From an uncultured Collinsella sp. (lineage in GTDB: Bacteria > Actinomycetota > Coriobacteriia > Coriobacteriales > Coriobacteriaceae): a stretch of 64,000 nucleotides of DNA. The position numbers and the translations under genes are program-made. Below the pieces are notes generated by a model that was not told where the DNA came from, did not search any database, and saw only the letters and a program-made list of their open reading frames with translations. Shown in pieces: positions 44,293-51,840 of the stretch. The DNA lies in NCBI GenBank assembly GCA_900757495.1, contig CAAENX010000012.1:32825-96824 (forward strand), in the 5' to 3' direction. The stretch's first letter is position 1. Each line of letters starts with the position of its first letter.

Positions 44293-45381
44293 GTGAGCGT
44301 TATGAAGTTTCTTAAAGACAAGCAGACGCGTCACGACTTTGTCACGTACGCCATGTGCATCGTGGCATTTGCCATCGTGTTCTTTATGCAGTCCAACCAT
44401 ATGATCCCGCGCATGATCGCCGGCCAGTTGCTTCCCATTACGGCCTACATCGTTATGGCCATTTCCCTCAACCTCGTCGTCGGCATCGCGGGCGACCTGT
44501 CGCTGGGCCATGCGGGCTTTATGAGTGTCGGTGCCTACACGGGCATCGTTACCGCCGTCGCGCTCGAGAGCGCCGTTCCGTCCGACCCGATGCGTCTGAT
44601 CATCAGCATTGTGGTCGGCGCTATCGCCGCTGCCATCTTGGGCTTTTTGATTGGTATCCCGGTCCTTCGCCTGAGCGGTGACTACCTGGCCATCGTTACC
44701 CTGGCTTTTGGCGAGATCATCAAAGAGATCGTCACCTGCCTTATCGTGGGCGTCGACTCCCGCGGCCTGCATGTGATCTTTAACATCACGGGTAACTCCA
44801 CGATCGACGACCTGCACCTGCTCGAGGACGGCACCGCCATCATCAAGGGTGCCCAGGGCGCATCGGGCGTGTCGACCTATTCGACCTTCCTTGCCGGCGC
44901 CATCCTGGTCATGGTCGCACTCGTGATCGTGCTCAACCTGGTTCGCAGCCGTACCGGCCGTGCCATTATGGCCGTGCGCGATAACAAGATTGCAGCCGAG
45001 TCCGTAGGCATCTCCGTCACCGAGTACCGCATGATCGCCTTCGTGGTTTCCGCCGCCCTCGCCGGTGCTGCCGGAGCCCTCTTCGGCGGTAACTTCTCGC
45101 AGCTCTCCGCCACCAAGTTCGACTTCAACACGTCCATCCTCATCCTGGTGTTCGTGGTCCTGGGTGGTCTGGGCAATATGCGCGGCTCCGTCATCGCGGC
45201 GGCGTTGCTCACGGTGCTTCCCGAGCTGCTCCGTCAGTTCTCGGATTACCGTATGCTCATCTACGCCATCGTGCTGATCCTGGTCATGATCTTTACCAAC
45301 AACCCGCAGCTTAAAGCGTTCTTCGGCCGCATCAAGGACCGCTTTACTTCTAAGAAGGAGGTGGCAGCCGATGCCCAGTAA
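44293..45381 (+). CDS. livM: Branched-chain amino acid ABC permease (LivM)
   Basis: 362 aa. The GTG at 44293 directly follows the livH stop; ATG 44302, 9 bases on, is an alternative. The family pattern is NLVVGIAGDLSLGHAGFMSV, GDYLAIVTLAFGEIIKEIV and MAVRDNKIAAESVGISVTEY. About ten helices. Ends overlapping livG by 11 bases. Confidence 0.92.
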   Translation: MSVMKFLKDKQTRHDFVTYAMCIVAFAIVFFMQSNHMIPRMIAGQLLPITAYIVMAISLNLVVGIAGDLSLGHAGFMSVGAYTGIVTAVALESAVPSDPMRLIISIVVGAIAAAILGFLIGIPVLRLSGDYLAIVTLAFGEIIKEIVTCLIVGVDSRGLHVIFNITGNSTIDDLHLLEDGTAIIKGAQGASGVSTYSTFLAGAILVMVALVIVLNLVRSRTGRAIMAVRDNKIAAESVGISVTEYRMIAFVVSAALAGAAGALFGGNFSQLSATKFDFNTSILILVFVVLGGLGNMRGSVIAAALLTVLPELLRQFSDYRMLIYAIVLILVMIFTNNPQLKAFFGRIKDRFTSKKEVAADAQ

Positions 45382-46231
45382 GTTTGAGTTCAACAAGGGC
45401 AAGATGGTCCCGTATCCTTCTGGCGCCATCGTTCCCGATCGCGACCTGGGCGAGCGCCCGGCGCTCGAGTGCATCCACCTGGGTATTGAGTTCGGTGGCC
45501 TTAAGGCGGTCGACGACTTTAGCCTGACTATCGGCAAGACCGAGATCGCCGGTCTGATCGGCCCCAACGGTGCCGGCAAGACCACGGTCTTCAACCTGCT
45601 CACCAAGGTGTACCAGCCCACGCACGGCACCATCCTGCTCGACGGTGAGGACACCTCGGGCAAGTCGGTCTACCAGGTCAACCGTATGGGCATCGCCCGT
45701 ACCTTCCAGAACATCCGCCTGTTCAACACCATGACGGTGGAGGATAACGTTAAGGTCGGCCTGCACAACCAGGAGCGCTATTCCAGTTTTGAGGGCGTGC
45801 TACGCCTGCCGACGTACTGGAAGCACGAGAAGGCCGCCCACGAGCGCGCCATGGAGCTGCTGTCCATCTTTGATATGGAGCACCTGGCAAACGAGCAGGC
45901 TGGCTCGCTGCCTTATGGCGCCCAGCGTCGTCTGGAGATCGTCCGCGCGCTTGCCACCAACCCCAAGCTGCTGCTGCTCGACGAGCCTGCCGCCGGCATG
46001 AACCCGTCCGAGACCGCGGAGCTCATGGAGAACATCGTTAAGATTCGCGACACCTTCGGCATCGCCATCATGCTTATCGAGCATGATATGTCGCTCGTCA
46101 TGAATATATGCGAGGGTATCTGCGTGCTTAACTTTGGTAAGGTCATCGCCAAGGGCACGGCCGAGGAGATCCAGAACAACGACGCCGTTATCGAGGCGTA
46201 TCTGGGCAAGCAGGATAAGGGGGAGAACTAA
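45371..46231 (+). CDS. livG: Branched-chain amino acid ABC ATPase (LivG)
   Basis: 286 aa from ATG 45371, with AAGGAGGTGG upstream. Walker A GPNGAGKTT, the LivG-specific ARTFQNIRLF, signature LPYGAQRRLEIVRAL and Walker B LLLLDEPAAGMNP. An N-terminal ~25-residue extension precedes the usual start of the domain. It overlaps livM by 11 bases. Confidence 0.93.
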   Translation: MPSKFEFNKGKMVPYPSGAIVPDRDLGERPALECIHLGIEFGGLKAVDDFSLTIGKTEIAGLIGPNGAGKTTVFNLLTKVYQPTHGTILLDGEDTSGKSVYQVNRMGIARTFQNIRLFNTMTVEDNVKVGLHNQERYSSFEGVLRLPTYWKHEKAAHERAMELLSIFDMEHLANEQAGSLPYGAQRRLEIVRALATNPKLLLLDEPAAGMNPSETAELMENIVKIRDTFGIAIMLIEHDMSLVMNICEGICVLNFGKVIAKGTAEEIQNNDAVIEAYLGKQDKGEN

Positions 46232-46945
46232 ATGGCAGAGCCGATGCTTTCCGTCTACAACATCAACGTCTGGTACGGCGCCATCCACGCCATCAAGGAC
46301 ATCTCCTTTAACGTCAACGAGGGTGAGATCGTGGCCCTGATCGGTGCCAACGGCGCCGGCAAGTCCACGACGCTTAAGACCGTCTCGGGCCTGCTGCGCT
46401 CCAAGACCGGTTCCATCAAGTTTATGGGTGAGGACATTACCCATACGCCTGCCGATAAGCTGGTGGGCAAGGGTCTGGCTCAGGTTCCCGAGGGCCGTCG
46501 CGCCTTTTTGCAGATGACGGTCGAGGAGAACCTCGAAATGGGCGCCTATACGCAGCCCAAGTCCACGGTGGCTCCGGGCCTGGAGCGCGTCTACGAGCAG
46601 TTCCCGCGCCTGAAGGAGCGCCGTCGCCAGGTCGCCGGTACCCTTTCGGGCGGCGAGCAGCAGATGCTCGTTATGGGCCGCGCCCTTATGAGCAACCCTA
46701 AGCTGCTCATGCTCGATGAGCCCTCTATGGGCTTGGCACCGATTCTGATCGAACAGATCTTCCAAATTGTCGAGGATCTGCATAAGGCCGGAACCACGGT
46801 GCTCCTGGTCGAGCAAAACGCACAGATGGCACTTTCCATCGCCACGCGCGGCTACGTGCTCGAGACCGGCAAGATCACCATGACCGGCACCGGCCAAGAG
46901 CTCCTGCACGACGACAACGTCCGCAAGGCTTACCTCGGAGGCTAG
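46232..46945 (+). CDS. livF: Branched-chain amino acid ABC ATPase (LivF)
   Basis: 237 aa. Walker A GANGAGKST, LivF motif GLAQVPEGRRAFLQMTVEEN, signature LSGGEQQMLVMGRAL and Walker B LLMLDEPSMGLAP. Starts right after livG. Together livKHMGF form an importer for Leu/Ile/Val. Confidence 0.94.
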   Translation: MAEPMLSVYNINVWYGAIHAIKDISFNVNEGEIVALIGANGAGKSTTLKTVSGLLRSKTGSIKFMGEDITHTPADKLVGKGLAQVPEGRRAFLQMTVEENLEMGAYTQPKSTVAPGLERVYEQFPRLKERRRQVAGTLSGGEQQMLVMGRALMSNPKLLMLDEPSMGLAPILIEQIFQIVEDLHKAGTTVLLVEQNAQMALSIATRGYVLETGKITMTGTGQELLHDDNVRKAYLGG

Positions 46946-46955
46946 CCAATCCAAC

Positions 46956-46993
46956 AAAAGGGGCGCTGACTATCCCGGTCAGCGCCCCTTTTT
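46956..46993 (+). terminator. Terminator of the liv operon
   Basis: AAAAGGGGCGCTGAC pairs with GTCAGCGCCCCTTTT around TATCCCG, followed by TTT. Confidence 0.88.
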
Positions 46994-47062
46994 AAGTTGC
47001 GGTGAAATAGGGACTAAATGAAGGCTCCAGAGGCCAAAACAGTCCCTATTCCACCGCAACTT
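46994..47062. repeat. Palindromic repeat, copy 1 (flanks the mosaic surface gene)
   Basis: The outer arms begin AAGTTGCGGTGAAATAG and return as CTATTCCACCGCAACTT: nearly perfect complements of about 22 bases. The centre reads GGCTCCAGAGGC. A second, same-orientation copy is at 48917-48983 with a similar 3' neighbour (TCATTGGGG... versus TCATGGGG...). It has the GGGAC core. Confidence 0.8.
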
Positions 47063-47180
47063 CATTGGGGCGTGCGACGATGACCTTCCCAAATTAGCAC
47101 CCTTGCACCAAGCCAAGGCCCCGTTCTGGAGTGTTTCGGAACGGGGCCTTGGTGGTTGGGGTCTATTAGGTTTTTGTTCG

Positions 47181-48773
47181 CTAGTCTACCTTTTGTCCGC
47201 ATGTGGGGCAGAACTGGGCTTCGGGTACGAGCGGGGCTCCGCAGTGACGGCAGAAGCGGGCGGGCTCGGCCGGAGCTGCCGGTGTCGTCGGCATCGCAGG
47301 TGCTGCAGGTGGAACGGCGTTCTGCTGGGCGCGCTTCTGACGACGACGCTGCTTGCGCTGAGGCTTGGGCACTGCGGCTGTCGCACCGTTCGCGGCCTTC
47401 GCACGCTTCTTGCGGATGCAAAGGACAACAATCGTGCCACCGATGATGAGGATGATCGCCACGCCACTGCCAATAACAAACGGCAGGTGAGTCTGGACAA
47501 AGTAGAGAACATCCTCAGGCAGCGAATGGGGGATATTGGACTTGTAGATGTTTACGTGAAGCGTTGATGAGTCTTCATCGTAATAATCAGTCCAAATCTC
47601 GCGATCGCCATTCATGAAAGTAGGGCCGCACCAATGAGAATCAAACTCGCTCTTGGCCCCGGTTTTTGCATCGACTAGGCATGCCGAAGACTTGTCATCG
47701 TCTGAGTACGTCCCAAGCATGATTCCGCCATCATGCGAGATGTCGCCGAGATATCCATCGCCGAAGGGAAAAGCAATTGAGCTGATGATCTTGTCACTTT
47801 TCAGGTCATAAATACTAAGATTCGCATCCTCTTCATTGAGATAGTAATCCCCGTCATCCTCTTCAAAAAGATCGTTCGATCCCTTCTTTGTGTAGAGGGC
47901 ATAAAACTCCGCCGAAGGGTATGAACAAGGCCAATCGGGTGCGTGGTCGTCATCGTTGAAAACAACGCTCATATTTCCATCACGGTCCGCTTTTATTAAT
48001 GCGGTTTCACTCTGAAGATAAATATTATCCGAATTCAAGCTTGAGCTAACATTGTCAATCACCGAAGATCTGCCGTCTTTTTTAACGCTGGCAGTCTTTA
48101 ATTCGGTTGACCCCGTGTCGCAATTGAAAACCCTAAGCGCGACAACGCCGTCTTTGGTATTGTCCTGTAGGGCATATAGGCGGCTCATATCTTTTGAGTA
48201 GTAGTACGAAGAGTCATCTTTATTTGATTGATATGTCTGGATCAGTTTGTCGGATTTTAGATCATAGATTTCGACCTTTTTGGGCTCGTATTCATAATCA
48301 TAATGTTCCACGGCGGCTCTTTTTCCGTCGTAAGAGACGGTTTCTTCGGTGTAGGCATATTTGGTCGAAATGATGGGATGGACTGTTTGCCTTTGGTTGT
48401 CTGGCGAGAACACGACCAAATTATTGCCGTCTTGCCAGTAGAGTTGATTGTTGGATGTGGGCCGTCCTGACTCAAGGCTTTTATCCGGAATGGCAATGGG
48501 GCTTGTACTGCCGTCTTTAAAATTGACGAGTGATATGCTCTTTAAGTTGTAATCCTCGTCGTAATCGTATAAATAGCCGAACTTTGAATCGTCGCCCGTG
48601 CTGATATCCGAGTATTCGCTACTCACCTTAAAGCTATACGACTTTTCAAGCTCAGGCGTCGGTACGCTGCCGCCGGCTAATGCTGCAGGAGGGGCTGCGA
48701 GCGGAGACAGGGCTGCGATCAGGCCGATGGCGACTGCTGCGATCCTTCCGCTCTTTTGGATGCTCTTAAACAT
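47181..48773 (-). CDS. Surface receptor-like protein: beta-propeller ectodomain, TM helix, cytosolic zinc ribbon
   Basis: 530 aa from ATG 48773 with AGAGGAAAGG ahead. A signal peptide ends near ALAGG. The ectodomain is rich in Asp/Ser/Tyr with repeated strand units (IYDLKSDKLIQTYQ, IYDLKSDKIISSIAF, VFNCDTGSTELKTA), typical of a WD-like propeller. A helix (LPFVIGSGVAIILIIGGTIV) then precedes a basic Ala/Pro-rich segment and a double zinc ribbon, CRHCGAPLVPEAQFCPTCG. The ectodomain DNA is AT-rich; the signal and tail are GC-rich like the chromosome. No partner gene is recognised. Possibly a sensor or scaffold; function unknown. Confidence 0.75.
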   Translation of the reverse strand: MFKSIQKSGRIAAVAIGLIAALSPLAAPPAALAGGSVPTPELEKSYSFKVSSEYSDISTGDDSKFGYLYDYDEDYNLKSISLVNFKDGSTSPIAIPDKSLESGRPTSNNQLYWQDGNNLVVFSPDNQRQTVHPIISTKYAYTEETVSYDGKRAAVEHYDYEYEPKKVEIYDLKSDKLIQTYQSNKDDSSYYYSKDMSRLYALQDNTKDGVVALRVFNCDTGSTELKTASVKKDGRSSVIDNVSSSLNSDNIYLQSETALIKADRDGNMSVVFNDDDHAPDWPCSYPSAEFYALYTKKGSNDLFEEDDGDYYLNEEDANLSIYDLKSDKIISSIAFPFGDGYLGDISHDGGIMLGTYSDDDKSSACLVDAKTGAKSEFDSHWCGPTFMNGDREIWTDYYDEDSSTLHVNIYKSNIPHSLPEDVLYFVQTHLPFVIGSGVAIILIIGGTIVVLCIRKKRAKAANGATAAVPKPQRKQRRRQKRAQQNAVPPAAPAMPTTPAAPAEPARFCRHCGAPLVPEAQFCPTCGQKVD

Positions 48774-48916
48774 GGCAATCCTTTCCTCTAGATACGAATG
48801 CGATACTGCCATGGTTAATCGGGATTCCGAAATCTTGTTGCGCAACATTCACCATCGGCAACATTTTTCGGCCAGCCGTAATGATCCGTTTTCCTCCGTC
48901 CCCGAGGGGTCATTTG

Positions 48917-48983
48917 AGTTGCGGTGAAATAGGGACTGAATACGGGCTCCAGAGGCTAAAACAGTCCCTATTCCACCGCAACT
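48917..48983. repeat. Palindromic repeat, copy 2 (flanks the mosaic surface gene)
   Basis: Same family and orientation as 46994-47062: arms AGTTGCGGTGAAATAGGGAC and GTCCCTATTCCACCGCAACT with the centre GGCTCCAGAGGC. The repeat lies between the surface gene's promoter region and cutC. Confidence 0.8.
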
Positions 48984-49042
48984 TCATGGGGATGTGTGAC
49001 AATGCCCGTCGGAAAACATCTGCTGTCTTTGGGGGCCTATCT

Positions 49043-49720
49043 ATGCTGTACGAGTTTTGTGCCGAGAACTTTGAGCGAGTGCCGGCGGCCATCGAGGCCG
49101 GTGCGGGGCGCATTGAGCTGTGCGACAACCTCGCGGTCGGTGGCACCACGCCTTCCGCCGGCGTTATTAGCGCTACGGTCAGTTACGCTCACGAGCATGA
49201 CGCGCGAGTGATGTGCATGATTCGTCCGCGTGGTGGCGACTTTCATTACAACCAGGACGAGCTGCGCATGATGGAGATGGACCTGGGTCTTGCTGTGAGC
49301 GCCGGCGTTGACGGCCTGGTCTTTGGCTGCTGCAAGCCCTGTGCCAGCGGCTGGGCGCTCGACGAGCTCACCCTCGGCGCCCTCGTTATGGCTACGGGCT
49401 GCGCGACCGAGGAGTGCAAGCGCGAGTCCCTTGACATGACCTTCCACATGGCATTTGACCAGCTCTCGCCCGAGGCTCAGCTCGATGCGATTGATACGCT
49501 TGCCGACTGCGGTGTTACGCGCATCCTCACGCATGGCGGCGCGGCCGGTACGTCGATCGAGGATAATTTCGATCACCTGGCTCGTTTAATCGAGTATGCA
49601 GGCGACCGCCTGACCATCCTTCCCGGCGGCGGCATCACTACGGCAAATCGCGACGCGGTCGCGGCAGCGCTCGGCGTCTCCGAGCTCCATGGCACCAAGA
49701 TCGTGCCGCTGGAGGTATAA
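49043..49720 (+). CDS. cutC: Copper homeostasis protein CutC family
   Basis: 225 aa from ATG 49043; a longer in-frame reading would reach into the upstream repeat. The TIM-barrel CutC features are FCAENFERVPAAIEAGAGRIE, CDNLAVGGTTPSAGVI, MIRPRGGDFHYNQDEL and ITTANRDAV. CutC has been tied to copper tolerance, but its biochemistry is disputed. The next gene follows by 3 bases. Confidence 0.9.
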   Translation: MLYEFCAENFERVPAAIEAGAGRIELCDNLAVGGTTPSAGVISATVSYAHEHDARVMCMIRPRGGDFHYNQDELRMMEMDLGLAVSAGVDGLVFGCCKPCASGWALDELTLGALVMATGCATEECKRESLDMTFHMAFDQLSPEAQLDAIDTLADCGVTRILTHGGAAGTSIEDNFDHLARLIEYAGDRLTILPGGGITTANRDAVAAALGVSELHGTKIVPLEV

Positions 49721-49723
49721 CCC

Positions 49724-50521
49724 GTGGCGCTGGTATTTGACGTTCAGCAGGCGAGCGGCAAGCCCGACGATAATCGTCGCCCTGGCACCGCGTGCCCCTT
49801 TTGCGACACGGAGGGACTCGCCAACATCATCCAGCGCGATGGTGACTGCATCTGGCTCGAGAATAAGTTCAAAACCTTGCGCGCCACCCGTCAGACCGTA
49901 TTGATCGAGTCGGCCAATCACGACGCCGACCTGGTGACCTATGAACCGGATGAGCTGCATCATGTGATGCGGTTTGCCCTGGGCTGTTGGCAGCAGATGA
50001 TCGATTCCCAACAGTACCGCAGTGTGCTCATGTACAAGAACAAGGGTCCGCTCTCGGGCGGCAGTCTCGTCCATCCGCACATGCAGATTGTGGGCTTGGA
50101 ACGGGAGGACGGCTATGCGGCGCTGACTTCCGCCAATTTCGAAGGCATCAATGTCTGGCAGCAGGGGAGAATCTCGGTCAACATCTCAACCGAGCCCATC
50201 ATGGGATTCTTTGAGGTCAATGTCTCGGCTCCACAGGGAATCGCCGCCAGCGACGACGCCCGCGACCAAGCCGAAGCGGACCTGTTTGCCGATGCGATTC
50301 AGGTGGCCCTGCGCTATATCCTGCACGAGCACCACGGCGGTCGCGCGGAGTCGTACAACTTGTTCTTCTACCACATGGACGGCCGGACCATTGCCAAGGT
50401 GCTGCCACGTTGGGTGGTTTCGCCCTACTTTGTGGGCTATCGTTTGGCCCAGGTCAATGCCGAGACAACGCTCGATGTCGATGCTGAGCGCCTACGCGCG
50501 CATCTGGAAACGCTCGTATAG
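49724..50521 (+). CDS. DUF4931 protein, GalT/HIT-like nucleotidyltransferase fold
   Basis: 265 aa from GTG 49724. An N-terminal CPFC is like the first zinc ligands of galactose-1-phosphate uridylyltransferase, and LVHPHMQIVG carries the HxHxQ-type catalytic motif. EPIMGFFEVNV and HEHHGGRAESYNLFFY continue the fold. It could transfer nucleotides to a sugar phosphate. Coupled with cutC. Confidence 0.75.
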   Translation: MALVFDVQQASGKPDDNRRPGTACPFCDTEGLANIIQRDGDCIWLENKFKTLRATRQTVLIESANHDADLVTYEPDELHHVMRFALGCWQQMIDSQQYRSVLMYKNKGPLSGGSLVHPHMQIVGLEREDGYAALTSANFEGINVWQQGRISVNISTEPIMGFFEVNVSAPQGIAASDDARDQAEADLFADAIQVALRYILHEHHGGRAESYNLFFYHMDGRTIAKVLPRWVVSPYFVGYRLAQVNAETTLDVDAERLRAHLETLV

Positions 50522-50551
50522 CAAGGCTGACGCCCGCGCAATGCGGACAGT

Positions 50552-51550
50552 CTAGCGTGCCATCGCGTCGCGCCCGGCCTTGACCCGCTTGCGCTGTTTG
50601 GCGCGCTCCTCGCCGGTTAGGCGCTCAAAGAGGTGCCCGATAATCGAGGCGAGTAACTGCTGAAACAGCGTTCCGCACATGACGGGAAACACGACTTCGC
50701 CCGGAAAGTACTGCGTGGCGATGACGGCACCCGAAGAGATGTTACGCATGCCGCAGGTAAAGCACATGGTGGTCGTCTCGCTATATGGCAGATGCAGCGC
50801 ATGTGCGACCAGAAAACCGACGACAAAGCCGCTAATGGCGAAGACCAAAATAAAGAGGGCGACTTCCAGGCGCACCGTGTTCATGTGCAGCACGTACTCG
50901 CTCATGGCGGTGGAGTTGGACGCGATAACACCCATCATCATGAACTTGCAGGCGGGCGAAAGCGCGGGGGAGAGTTTCTCGTGCCCCCATCCGCGCGTGA
51001 GCTCGTTGATCACGATGCCGAGCACTGCGGGGATGGCGATCATAAAGGCCATGTCTTGCATCATGCTCGGCACATCGATCGAGACGGTGGCGCCCAGCAG
51101 GAGCTTGAGCGTAAGAGGAATCGTCACGGGTGAGATGACCGAGGACGTCAGGATGATGGTGAGCGCGAGCGGGCCATTGCCGCCGAACATGCTGATCCAC
51201 ATAAAAGCGGTGACGGCTACGGGCACGCTGTATTCGAGCACGATGCCGCAGACAAGGTTGGGATTGGAACCAAAGAACAGCGATCCCATGGCATACGCCG
51301 CGATGGGGATGATCACAGCCGAGACAAATAACGCCAAAATCAGGTGCAGGGGACGGCGGAACACCTCAGCGACCTGGTGGAAGGTGTTGCTGAGCGCACC
51401 TTGGAACGTCATAAAGGCGAAGAGGGCGGGAACGATGGGCTTGAGTACGCCGATCTGCTGAGGAAAGAGCACGCCGAGCGTCACGCAAATCGGAACGATG
51501 ACCTGCATATGCCCCGCGAGAAACTTGCCCAGTCCAACCCATTGCTTCAT
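50552..51550 (-). CDS. Bile acid:sodium symporter (BASS) family transporter
   Basis: 332 aa with about ten membrane helices (VIVPICVTLGVLFPQQIGVL, VPALFAFMTFQGALSNTF, EYSVPVAVTAFMWISMFGGN, CGMRNISSGAVIATQYFPGE). The GMRN and ExxxPxxxxAF patterns are typical of the BASS fold. In bacteria members take up bile acids, pantoate or other organic anions; the substrate here is unknown. Divergent from recJ. Confidence 0.85.
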   Translation of the reverse strand: MKQWVGLGKFLAGHMQVIVPICVTLGVLFPQQIGVLKPIVPALFAFMTFQGALSNTFHQVAEVFRRPLHLILALFVSAVIIPIAAYAMGSLFFGSNPNLVCGIVLEYSVPVAVTAFMWISMFGGNGPLALTIILTSSVISPVTIPLTLKLLLGATVSIDVPSMMQDMAFMIAIPAVLGIVINELTRGWGHEKLSPALSPACKFMMMGVIASNSTAMSEYVLHMNTVRLEVALFILVFAISGFVVGFLVAHALHLPYSETTTMCFTCGMRNISSGAVIATQYFPGEVVFPVMCGTLFQQLLASIIGHLFERLTGEERAKQRKRVKAGRDAMAR

Positions 51551-51712
51551 ATGTGCTTGTGACTCCCTTTGCTCGTGAATCCGTTTTGAATGGATATGCT
51601 AGACGCTCGCATGCGTCTGTGCGTCAGAAACGCTCGAATATTTCGAGGCTATTACCGGTATCGTTTACCGAAACCGCGGCGTGCTGCGAGGTTCTGCGTC
51701 CGCACTGCACGG

Positions 51713-51718
51713 TATAAT
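51713..51718 (+). promoter_or_regulatory. Perfect -10 box upstream of recJ-relA
   Basis: TATAAT at 51713-51718, without a convincing -35 at 17 bases. A leader ORF and the recJ start follow within about 115 bases. Confidence 0.45.
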
Positions 51719-51774
51719 AAATCCGTTCAACAGATCTGCCTGCCGAAGCGGGCATACACAGAGGACTCATCGCT

Positions 51775-51840
51775 ATGAACCGTGAGAGGTATCGCGGCGA
51801 CCTGCCCCTATCGGGGGTGGGTGCCTATGTCATCGCTTAA
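51775..51840 (+). CDS. Possible 21-codon leader ORF overlapping recJ
   Basis: ATG 51775 has GAGGA about 9 bases upstream, a better site than the recJ start has. The 21-residue peptide ends TAA at 51840, in a different frame, 14 bases inside recJ. It may couple or tune recJ translation; it is unproven. Confidence 0.35.
   Translation: MNRERYRGDLPLSGVGAYVIA

Noticed and set aside
43387..45663. 758-residue frame on the minus strand opposite livH-livM
   Set aside because: Composition is Asp/Gly/His repeats typical of the complement of permease codons; livH and livM are certain.
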